Source: Hyaloperonospora brassicae
Lineage: Eukaryota; Oomycota; Peronosporomycetes; Peronosporales; Peronosporaceae
Assembly (NCBI GenBank): GCA_947650285.1
Contig: CANTFL010000320.1
Coordinates: 1-64,000 of the forward strand
Length of the DNA: 64,000 nucleotides
Direction of reading: 5' to 3'
Part shown: positions 55,908 through 64,000 of the stretch, in pieces
Layout: each line of letters starts with the position of its first letter
Numbering within the stretch: position 1 is the first letter of the stretch
Notes under the pieces: model-generated
What the model was told of the DNA's origin: nothing
The model's database searches: none
The model's input: the letters and a program-made list of their open reading frames with translations, nothing else
Position numbers and translations under genes: made by a program

Positions 55908-58121
55908 GTGTTGTATGGATCTGGCCGGTATAAGGAGTGTCAAACCTTAGCGTATGAAAATACTACAGATGAACAATGGAAGTGGCCCAATAATGAATGG
56001 ATCGAATCTCCAGCGAATCCTGCTAACTATGTTAAATCGATAGAGTTAGTGACACGACCAAAAGATGATCCGGTGGAAACGGCGAGGGAAGCGGCAGTAA
56101 TTACTCATCGGATTTCTAAAGCTAAAACGGGAGGAAAAAGTATCAAATCTGCGTCAGGAGAAGAGAACGCCGTCGTCGGTATACTCTCACATGATGAATC
56201 GTTTCAGGTTTCTGCTGATCGAGATCGCGAAGAGGATCTACAGTATTTGACAGAACGAGATCGAAGAGTGGTTCGTCCTTCACACGATAGATCGGTTCAA
56301 CGTCATATTGATCAAGATCGAGAAAGTGATCGATCCTATGTAATGAATCGAGATTATGTAGATGACCTACAGCATTGGACATGTCAAGATCGCAAATTGA
56401 TTTCACATTTACCCGATGGATCGTTTGAGCTTTCTATCGATCAATATCGAGAAAGTCATCAAACGTATGGTATGGATCAAGATCTCGAAGCTGATCTGGA
56501 CAGGGGGCTTGGATTTCTCTGCGGCGATCACTCTACAAGTGGAGATCGATATGGCGAAAATGACCTGCATTCACACGATGGATCGTTTGAGTTTTCTATC
56601 AATCAAGATCGAGTTAGTGGTCAAAGGTATATTACGGATCAAGATCACGTGGATCAGGGTCGCGAAGGTGCTGAAGACGAGTGTAATGGTCTGTTATTAT
56701 ATCTCAATTTGATAGCTGATCTGGACTGGGGGCGCGGATTTCTCTGCGGCGATCATCCTACAAGTGGATATCGACTGTGTATGAAGATACCTTCAGCGAT
56801 GGATACTAAAAAGAAGATTAAAAGCGTCGAGTGGATACAATACCGAACGAAACAAGAGATTGACGCTACAAGGGAGATTACGAACGAAGACACCGAGTCT
56901 GAGATAGCTGATCTGTTACAAGAACGGTCCAGCTGTCAGGCAGACGGGATCGGGATCAAGGATGGTGAGTCGCAAGAAGAACATTTCCAACTGGTCAAAG
57001 GACTCGAGATGATTGCGACCGCGAGATTGTCGAAGGGAAACGAGGGTGCGGGATCGCCGGCGCAGGTCAAGGTGGAGATCAATCAAGCGTCGATCGATTT
57101 GAATAGATGGGTATGTGAAGATAGCGCGACCAAAGACGGAGACCCTGACGATAGTGATACGGTGCATGGAGAGTCCAGACGTCAGTCAGGCGGGATATCG
57201 GCTCGTGATTGTGTGCTACAAGGACGAGACAATCGACAGCTTGTAGACGCAGCTATGCCAGGGACTTACAATGACTTACCTGGAGTGATTGGTGATATGC
57301 TGTCACCTGCTGTGATCAATGCCACCAAGGCTATGAGCTGTGACGCTGTGGGACCCTACCGATTTGATAACTTGAAGATCGAGGAGGGGGCAAAGGCGAT
57401 CAAGTGGGGAAATTCTAGTGATGTTGATCCTGACAGAAAAGAATTCAGTCACCACCGTAAAAAAGAGACCGATATGAGATACAGTGAAGAGCATGTACAG
57501 TCCACCGTGATGACCGCAGAGACCGATACGGTGGGGATCGACCGCTATAATGCGGATTGTAATCCACTGCAGATTAGTCGTGAAGAGGAGTTGCGGCTTT
57601 ATCTCTATCGGTTCAAGGAGGAATATGCACCAAGTTTAGCCCATATGTGGCACGGACCGTTTCATGAGGCCGTCAAATGTGAAGATTATATCGTACGAAT
57701 GGATATTGATGGTAAACCATACAGGTTGTTCTCGACGGTTCATGTTTCGAAGTTGAAGCAGGTCAAGATGTTTCAGGATCGACCAATAATCTGTTTGACG
57801 GTACACGATATTGACCGAGTGGACTTTGATGAAGTATTGTGGCCGGACGATAGCTGGGAAGGAGGTCGAGAGGATGATAAGTTCGAAGTAAAAAGAACAG
57901 AAGACGTGCGATCTGGCCGAAAACCACGGGTTGGACGAGTACACGGTCCAGTCGGGAAGTATTGGAAACGCTCTAGCGACCCGACTTGGATAGATGATGC
58001 AGATGTAAATTGCGTGTATTTGACGCAGAAATGTGATCGTGATCGAGCAAGCCGGAATCGATTCAAGGTGAGGCAATTAGAAGAAGCTGCACTAAGGGTC
58101 GAACACCGATCTGGGGGTTAG
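55908..58121 (+). CDS. NA2 chimeric pol-remnant protein (737 aa)
   Basis: An open frame made from what is left of gypsy pol. Residues 1-60 match the protease-RT linker of G2 (SGRYKECQTLAYENTT). Residues 100-160 are rich in DRDRE. Residues 190-215 and 262-290 (ADLDRGLGFLCGDH, ADLDWGRGFLCGDH) resemble the G2 RNase H strand. Residues 300-575 are unassigned and acidic. Residues 580-658 match the integrase C-terminus (MWHGPF, KPYRLFSTVHVSKLKQV). Residues 659-737 are a chromodomain-like tail (FEVKRTEDVRSGRKP, PTWIDDADVNCV) lacking the usual FLVKW. No catalytic triad of RT, RNase H or integrase is present. The long open frame in an otherwise decayed family may mean a kept function, or a young copy. 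It follows gag with 12 bp between them. Confidence 0.7.
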   Translation: MLYGSGRYKECQTLAYENTTDEQWKWPNNEWIESPANPANYVKSIELVTRPKDDPVETAREAAVITHRISKAKTGGKSIKSASGEENAVVGILSHDESFQVSADRDREEDLQYLTERDRRVVRPSHDRSVQRHIDQDRESDRSYVMNRDYVDDLQHWTCQDRKLISHLPDGSFELSIDQYRESHQTYGMDQDLEADLDRGLGFLCGDHSTSGDRYGENDLHSHDGSFEFSINQDRVSGQRYITDQDHVDQGREGAEDECNGLLLYLNLIADLDWGRGFLCGDHPTSGYRLCMKIPSAMDTKKKIKSVEWIQYRTKQEIDATREITNEDTESEIADLLQERSSCQADGIGIKDGESQEEHFQLVKGLEMIATARLSKGNEGAGSPAQVKVEINQASIDLNRWVCEDSATKDGDPDDSDTVHGESRRQSGGISARDCVLQGRDNRQLVDAAMPGTYNDLPGVIGDMLSPAVINATKAMSCDAVGPYRFDNLKIEEGAKAIKWGNSSDVDPDRKEFSHHRKKETDMRYSEEHVQSTVMTAETDTVGIDRYNADCNPLQISREEELRLYLYRFKEEYAPSLAHMWHGPFHEAVKCEDYIVRMDIDGKPYRLFSTVHVSKLKQVKMFQDRPIICLTVHDIDRVDFDEVLWPDDSWEGGREDDKFEVKRTEDVRSGRKPRVGRVHGPVGKYWKRSSDPTWIDDADVNCVYLTQKCDRDRASRNRFKVRQLEEAALRVEHRSGG

Positions 58122-58134
58122 TTGTGGTTGGAGT

Positions 58135-58279
58135 ATGCAAGGAGGTTGCATATGGCTGTAAGGCGGTGAAAGAACATACCGGGAGGCTGTATGTGGCGCA
58201 GGATTTCGGTTGACGGGTGTGCTAGGAGGTAGCATATGCTGGTAGAATGGGTTTGAAGGGTGTACTTGGAGGTAGTACA
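58135..58279 (+). other. Array of four GGAGG-loop hairpins, NA2
   Basis: TATGCAA/TTGCATA (58135-58153), ACATAC/GTATGT (58175-58195), TGCTA/TAGCA (58220-58234) and TGTACT/AGTACA (58261-58279). They lie 14 bp and more after the stop of the 737-codon frame. Stems and order mirror those of NA1 exactly. Confidence 0.8.
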
Positions 58280-58415
58280 TGCCAGAGGAATGGGCTGTTC
58301 GTATATGAGTATGGAACTGAATTACCAACTAGTTGATGGAGAGCGAGATTGATTTGGCATGGTGATACAACGATAAAAGATGTGACGAAAGATGATAATG
58401 AAATCTGATGTACTA

Positions 58416-58658
58416 TCATTTTCGAATTCTACTAAGAATGGCGATCCAGGTCGATTGAATGGAGATATTAGTGGAGCCCATGTAACTATCAATCTGGTGA
58501 AGAGTGGGATGGGCTGAGCTCAGGCTGTCGATCCGGTTGTCTGTATGGATAAGTGGAGATATGGATCGATCTGGGTGACAGATCGCGATCCGGCGACAAA
58601 ATGCGGTAGAATACTCCGAGGGTACTGGCGAAGTGGGAAGACGCGTCGGGGAGGTCAT
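58416..58658 (-). pseudogene. Remnant of the antisense ORF in NA2
   Basis: Opens MTSPTRLPTSPVPSE at 58658 on the strand opposite to NA2 gag and runs 80 codons to 58416. The start matches G2's antisense ORF. The rest is truncated, so it is only the N-terminal piece of that gene. Confidence 0.65.
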
Positions 58659-58732
58659 GGGATGGACTTGACTGCTTGGAACGAAGTTGATGAGTTACTG
58701 GACTGAAGCCTCTTGCTGCCCAAACGGACTTC

Positions 58733-58747
58733 AGTACAGGGGGCGGT
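58733..58747 (+). other. NA2 polypurine tract
   Basis: AGTACAGGGGGCGGT immediately before TGTGGCGAAG of the 3' LTR. Confidence 0.8.
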
Positions 58748-60608
58748 TGTGGCGAAGTCATTAATTAAATTTTATGATATGGATCGGTGGCCATCTAATT
58801 GAGGCGCCACGTACTGGTGAAAAATGGCACCAAGTGATCTGGCGATCCGATGAGAGGCGGAAGGTGATCCCACGGAGATCGACATACCGATCCAACGGTC
58901 GGCCAAAGAATGGACGTGGAACGGTCTGAGACGAGGCGCAGAAAGGGGTGATTTTCTTGGAACAATCTGGGACGAGTCGCAGACATCGATGATTTCCACG
59001 GTGCAATCTGGGACGAGGGACTAGATTGAACCAGAAGACCGATCTGAACTGAGAAAGGTACTTCTGAGACCAAGCGATGCGACGTGACTCTGTGACAAAG
59101 TTGCAGCATCCACGTGATCGAAGATACACATCACCGATCTCCAATGGGAGTACTGATTTAGGTCAATTATGGACCGATCTGGAAGTGGGGATGTTTGTGG
59201 GAGTCCGTGGGACCGTTGTGAGAACTGTGGATGGTTCCATTGTGCGGCTAAACCCTTGAGGATGGTATCGGAGCATGTACAACGAACGGAAGAACATATA
59301 GGGCCGGATCGCACTGTGTCGATCCTCAACGATCTCGAATTGGGCATCAGATCGGTCATGTTCCCTGCTGATTATGGATATATCGATGATGGAGCTATTG
59401 GATTGTGATATACATGCTTGTTGAAGGTCCATGAGTGATGTCGCAAAAGTTCAGATCGTAAGAGCCAGTGGAAGCCGCATGAATTGACGTCGTAAAATGG
59501 ATTTAGACACGTTCCACATTTTGGATACTATTTTGGACTTTTCGGTACCAAAATTGGGTATTAGGTACCGCATTTGGAATTTGCTCCCTTTTTGGTGTCT
59601 AGGTACGATATCGGGAGTACTGGCGCTATCTTTGGAGCGCAGGTCACGAGATTTCGACACGTGTTCAAGGGGGCGGTCAAGCTTAAAGGTGATATCGACT
59701 TGGAGAGTGACCTATGGTTGGGAATTGGCTTAATGATAGGTCGGATATTAATTTGGTTGGTTAATAAACAGACTTGAACTCTACTCCTTCTACTCACGAC
59801 GCACGTTCTCCTCCCCTCTTCTCCGGGCAAGATTGATTTGGCTTCCCTGGCGGGTCAAGACACGCGTGTTTCAGGGACACAGAAGACCGATCTTGGATTG
59901 TTGGACAAGATCGAGAAGAGAGATCTCGGGATATCTGGCCCGGATCGATCAAGTACTCACACTCAACTCAACTGCTATGGTAGCAGCAAGCAACAACAAA
60001 GGATAAGGATCTTGGACACAAGATCGCGAGACGGCTCAAGTGGTCAGAAGATCTGGACAAGGCGTTCAAGACAAGACCGAGCAAGATCGAAGCGATCTAC
60101 TGGACATATCGGCGTGTTTCATTTTGGCGAAACCAAGAACCGATCTGTCCATATTGCACACTTCCGGCAAGATCGGCCGATCCCGAGACCATATCGGACC
60201 GATCCCAAGGCAAGATCGACGCAAGACAACTATTTGCTGAGTGAAGATTTCCGCACAGCAAAGACCCCGATCCCGAAGACCAATGGAGATCGGTGTGATT
60301 CAAGATCGAGATCGCGACATCTCCAAATAGAGATCGCCGCGCCACAAGATCAAGATCGCAGAACCCCTGTTCGTGGTGTGAAGATTTCCGCACCGGAAGC
60401 GAACAATCAACCCAACCTCTCAGCGAGATCGACATCTCCCAAGGCCATTACGAAGAGCTCAAGCCAGCCCAACCGACGGATACACAAGGTGAGTACAAGG
60501 CTATACAACAAGGCACGGATCGTAGTACCCCCTCCGTGAGTCGGCAAGTCTGGGCAAGTGGAAGATCGACATTCACTAAAGTAATTTTGTGAGATCGACT
60601 TCACCACA
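58748..60608 (+). repeat. NA2 3' LTR (1861 bp)
   Basis: TGTGGCGAAG to CTTCACCACA, complete with matched ends. The plus-strand frame 59838-60539 (233 codons) is the sense-oriented version of frames seen in other LTRs of this family. Confidence 0.88.
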
Positions 60609-61727
60609 TAGGTGCACAGGTCGGCCGTGGTTGTACTTCGATCTGAATTTGCTCCTTTAAGGCTTCGATCTTGGCCTTGACGATCCGGTCCTGTAGGAAC
60701 TATCCTCCTGACGGTCTTAGAGACATACGGCTAATGCTGATGGATTCGTCTATCTCGATCTCAGAGTCATCTGAGGCATAGTGGGGAGATCCTGTGAGGT
60801 GCTCCCGGAGTGATTCCGAGTGTATAGAGACCTTGTCTTTAGGCTTAGTGGCTTCGCCCACAATAAGTGTCATGATCCCCACGAACTTGCTCCTTGCGTC
60901 CTCCAACTGTTCCAAGCTTCAACTCAGCAGTTCATCTCCATCAAAAGCATTAGCGCAAAAACCCATGTCGTCTAACATCCGCAAAATCAAGTTAATCGCG
61001 TCGAGTTTGTTGGTACCTGAAGGTGGGACCGAGATCGACTTATATAGAGGGCCGATCAACTTGGGCCATAATATGTTGAGCACCGGGTCCGTCTTGAGCA
61101 TTGTCTTCAAATGGATATAATAGCGCTGCCATTTCGCATGCTCCCACGACTTGCCTGTCGTTTCATTCTCCATAGAAGCGATCTTCTTTTGATCATATTC
61201 GGTCTTTTTCATCGCGATCTCGTCCTGTTCTTGATCGTATTCCTCTTTAGCTCCGATCATCGATTGCACAGTTTGGTCGATCTGGCGATCTTTGCCTTCC
61301 GATCCCACCTATCTCATCGTGGATAGTTTTGGTGTGGTAGATCTCATCATCGTTGCCTCGGCTTGAGGTCGGGCGATCTATCGACGAGAAAATAGGGTTT
61401 GGCTTTCGCCGGTTTGGTTTTCATCATTGGATTTTCATCCAGCAGATCGCTCTTTGCAGATAGCTCTGCGGTGGCCCCCGAAAGGACCCTAAGAAGGAAT
61501 TGTGGTTTATCTTCCAGATCGATCTCTCGATCTTCCTCTTTCATTTTCATTCCATCAGAGCCCCTCCCAAAACTCTGATGATCTGAGGATCTCGTGCTTC
61601 TGCGTGTCTGCGTCGATCCCTCTATCGCTGACACTTCAATTCCAGGTTCTTGATTGATCTTGACATCTTCGCCAGTGGACTCACGGTAAAATCCCGAGGC
61701 CTCAAAAGATCCGGGCACGCGCACCAT
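60609..61727 (-). pseudogene. G2 Gag N-terminal part
   Basis: ATG at 61725-61727 lies in the PBS and gives MVRVPGSFEASGFYRE. Frame to 61347 (SSDHQSFGRGSD, DREIDLEDKPQFLLR), then 61308-60919 after a frameshift (WEHAKWQRYYIHLKTMLK, GPLYKSISVPPSGTNK), a stop, and 60915-60700. Up to 60609 the reading still matches NA Gag (KEQIQIEVQPRP). It is the same Gag family as NA1 and NA2 but clearly diverged. Interrupted by NA2 at 60608. Confidence 0.82.
61708..61726 (-). other. G2 primer-binding site
   Basis: TGGTGCGCGTGCCCGGATC on the minus strand, identical to that of NA1. Overlaps the gag ATG. Confidence 0.82.
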
Positions 61728-61729
61728 AG

Positions 61730-63315
61730 TGGTGAAGTAGATCTCACAAAATCGCTTGTGTGAATGTCGATCTTTCACTTGCCCAGACTTGCCGACTCAC
61801 GGAGGGGGTACTACGATCCGTGCCTTGTTGTATAGCCTTGTGCTCACCTTGTGTATCCGTCGGTTGGGCTGGCTTGAGCTCTTCGTAATGGCCTTGGGAG
61901 ATGTCGATCTCGCTGAGAGGTTGGGTTGATTGTTCGCTTCCGGTGCGGAAATCTTCACACCACGAACGGGGTTCTGCGATCTTGATCTTGTGTCGCGGCG
62001 ATCTCTATTTGGAGATGTCGCGATCTCGATCTTTAATCACTCCGATCTCGATTCGTCTTCGGGATCGGGGTCTTTGCTGTGCGGAAATCTTCACTCAGCA
62101 AATAGTTGTCTTGCGTCGATCTTGCCTTGGGATCGGTCCGATATGGTCTCGGGATCGGCCGATCTTGCCGGAAGTGCGCAATGTGGGTGGATCGGCGTCT
62201 TGTTTCGCCAAAATGAAACGTGGCAATCTGTCCAGTAGATCGCTTCGATATTGCTCGGTCTTGTCTTGAACGCCTTGTCCAGATCTTCTGACCACTTGGG
62301 CCGCCTTGCAATCTTGTGTCCGAAATCCTTTTCCTTTACCGTTGTTTGCTGCTACCCTAGCAGTTTGAGTTGAGTTGAGTTACCTTAACCCCACCTTGGC
62401 CAAACAATCTAAGGTGATTACACGAAACACGGCGCGTGCGACGTCTCTTGGTCGACGGGAGGCCAAATATCCTGCCCGGAAGAGAAGTCTGCGACGTGCT
62501 TTATATGTAAAAACGGTAACTGTTTTATTATCCAACCAAATTAATAGCCATCCTATCCTTAAAGCCTATTCCAAACTGTAGGTCACTATCCAAACCGATA
62601 TCACCTTTAATCTTGGCCGCCCCCTTGAACACGTGTCGAAATCTCGTGACCTGTGCTCCAAAGATAGCGCCAATACTCCCAATATCGTACCTAGACACCA
62701 AAAAGGGAGCAAATTCCAAATGCGGTACCTAATACCCAATTTTGGTACCGAAAAGTCCAAAATAGTATCCAAAATGTGGAACGTGTTTAAATCCATTTTA
62801 CGGCGTCAATTCAACCGGCTTCCACTAGCTCTTACGATCTGAACTTTTGCGACATCACTCATGGACCTTCAACAAGCATGTTTATCACGATTCAACAGCT
62901 CCATCACCGATATATCCATAATCAGCAGGGAACATGACCGATCTGATGCCCAATTCGAGATTGTTGAGGATCGACACAGTGAGATCCGGCCCTATATGTT
63001 CTTCCGTTCGTTGTGCATGCTCCGATACCATCCTCAAGGGTTTATCTGCTCAATGGGACCATCCTTAGTTCTCACAACGGTCCCACGGGCTCCCACAAAC
63101 ATCCCCACTTCCAGATCGGTCCATAATTGACCTAAATCAGTACTCCCTTCGGGAGACCGGTAACGAGTGTCACCGATCTGATGGATTTCGGCACCTTTGT
63201 CACAGAGTCACCTCACATCGCCAGGTCCCATGGTCTCATTTTCCACCAGTAAGTGACACCTTAACTGCGTGGTCACCGATCCACGTCCCATCATTTGATT
63301 AGTGACTTTACCACA
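61730..63315 (-). repeat. G2 5' LTR (1586 bp)
   Basis: TGGTGAAGTAG next to the PBS, ending CTTTACCACA. Closest in layout to 41875-43447 (shares CCTCACATCGCCAGGTCCC near the end), which supports pairing these two LTRs as one element. Confidence 0.85.
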
Positions 63316-63520
63316 CCGGCTGGTCGTCGATGAGGCTCCTCGAGCGTTGATAGACCAATGCATTCCTAATCTCTCAACGCTACCAGTCGAAACATCTGCA
63401 AGCTATGCCACTCGAGGTTCGACGGCATGAATAATCAAGACCACGTAGGAACTTACCTTAAGCGTACGCGTATCCTGGACTTCGAAAATTCTGCACTGTA
63501 TTGATTCATCTCTCTTACTG
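63316..63520 (-). repeat. G1-type LTR, outer part, beyond G2
   Basis: Begins with the CCGG target copy. Matches 28440-28600 (CAAGCTATGCC, CTCGAGGTTCGACGGCA, TTCTGCACTGTATT). It is the continuation of the G1 LTR broken at 41874. Confidence 0.65.
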
Positions 63521-64000
63521 AATCGCCCAGTCAGTTTGAATGGCTCTCTTTCCTTCTTCTTTTTACTTGCACATATACGTGATAAACGGAGATCGAATTT
63601 TTCAGCACCCTGTAGTTATTTCAGACACTCACCGCCTTCGGCTTCAACCTTTACGGTATCACCATTAACCACTCTCTGGAAAGTCTTACGTGTAAGATCG
63701 GATCAGCTTTGGGACGGAATATACTTTTTTGTACCAGTAACAAGTAACGACTTCCACACTACCGCGCCGACGTACTGATCGCAAGCCTACCAATTTCGAT
63801 CTTGACATGATTCTACCGAACAGCAAAATTACCTCTTTTAGCAGTGCCGCTGGAGAGGCCTAACTCGTGTTTACTGTGTCCTACAACTTACACGACTCTC
63901 CTAAACTACCGCATCTACATACAATCTTTGGAATATGAGCTACAGGGTTACATCAGCAACAATCCAACGTACTTGAAGTTCTCATCCACATACTCATGTC
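63521..64000. other. Probable 3' end of another G1-type element
   Basis: A polypyrimidine tract (63541-63566) follows the LTR as at 28618-28646, and the next codons on the plus strand (LNGSLSFFF) parallel LSGPLFFSS in G1. This suggests a neighbouring G1-type element sharing the LTR. 63600-64000 contains nothing I can assign; an 80-codon plus frame ends at 63778 without recognisable domains. Confidence 0.4.

Larger units (their letters stand above)
52512..60608 (+). mobile_element. NA2: non-autonomous gypsy-like LTR element (8.1 kb)
   Basis: The plus-strand counterpart of NA1. Parts: 5' LTR 52512-54156 (first 172 bp missing), PBS 54158-54175, gag 54159-55895, a 737-codon chimeric frame 55908-58121, hairpin array 58135-58279, antisense remnant 58416-58658, polypurine tract, 3' LTR 58748-60608. 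It has no protease core, RT or integrase core. It lies inside G2 gag in the opposite orientation to G2. The truncated 5' LTR hides any target duplication. Confidence 0.85.
41875..63315 (-). mobile_element. G2: autonomous-type Ty3/gypsy element with NA2 nested inside
   Basis: Outer LTRs 41875-43447 (3') and 61730-63315 (5') have the same orientation and are flanked by CCGG. Minus-strand order: PBS 61708-61726, gag to 60609, NA2 insertion (60608-52512), gag end with zinc knuckle, protease, RT, RNase H, integrase, chromodomain ending at 46558. A convergent hairpin array and a plus-strand antisense frame (43536-46283) fill the space to the 3' LTR. Without NA2 it would be about 13.3 kb. Several stops mean it is not active now. 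Confidence 0.78.

Noticed and set aside
63536..63778. Small secreted effector gene at the right edge
   Set aside because: The hydrophobic N-terminus (LSFFFLL) comes from the polypyrimidine tract after an LTR, and no RXLR or other effector motif follows.

Overview
This 64-kb window is almost solid LTR-retrotransposon DNA. I see no convincing host gene, rRNA, tRNA or CRISPR array. The Ty1/copia polyproteins and the Ty3/gypsy chromodomain polyproteins look like those of oomycetes, probably a Phytophthora relative in the Peronosporales. That assignment is inference from protein-family memory; no search was run. The region would be repeat-rich, heterochromatin-like DNA.

Region 1 (1-5701): a tandem array with a period of about 2.32 kb. 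Each unit holds a subfamily-I copia LTR and gag-protease-integrase start, then a 236-bp LTR of another copia family (III) and 287 bp of that family's 5' internal DNA.

Region 2 (5417-26510): minus-strand copia copies that share LTRs. Copy A (5417-19097) is decayed and is split at its integrase by a 9-kb gypsy-like element, NA1 (7887-16893). Copy B (18795-23448) has an uninterrupted 1,346-residue Gag-Pol. Copy C (23449-26248) is cut inside reverse transcriptase and carries a diverged LTR.

Region 3 (26527-28214): a solo gypsy LTR.

Region 4 (28215-64000): nested gypsy elements. G1 (28215-41874) is decayed. G2 (41875-63315, minus strand, flanked by CCGG on both sides) lies in a G1-type LTR. G2 is itself interrupted in gag by the plus-strand element NA2 (52512-60608). 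G2 keeps protease, RT, RNase H, integrase and chromodomain pieces.

NA1 and NA2 are related non-autonomous elements. They have LTRs, PBS, a Gag gene, fragments derived from RNase H, the integrase C-terminus and a polypurine tract, but no protease core, RT or integrase core. They probably depend on G2-type elements.

The main novelty candidates are two. First, G2, NA1 and NA2 share a short array of hairpins just after the pol stop codon. The stems differ from one hairpin to the next, while the loop in element-sense RNA is usually GGAGG. Second, G2 has a 915-codon antisense reading frame between pol and the 3' LTR. Its start is conserved in NA1 and NA2, and a decayed homologue lies in G1.
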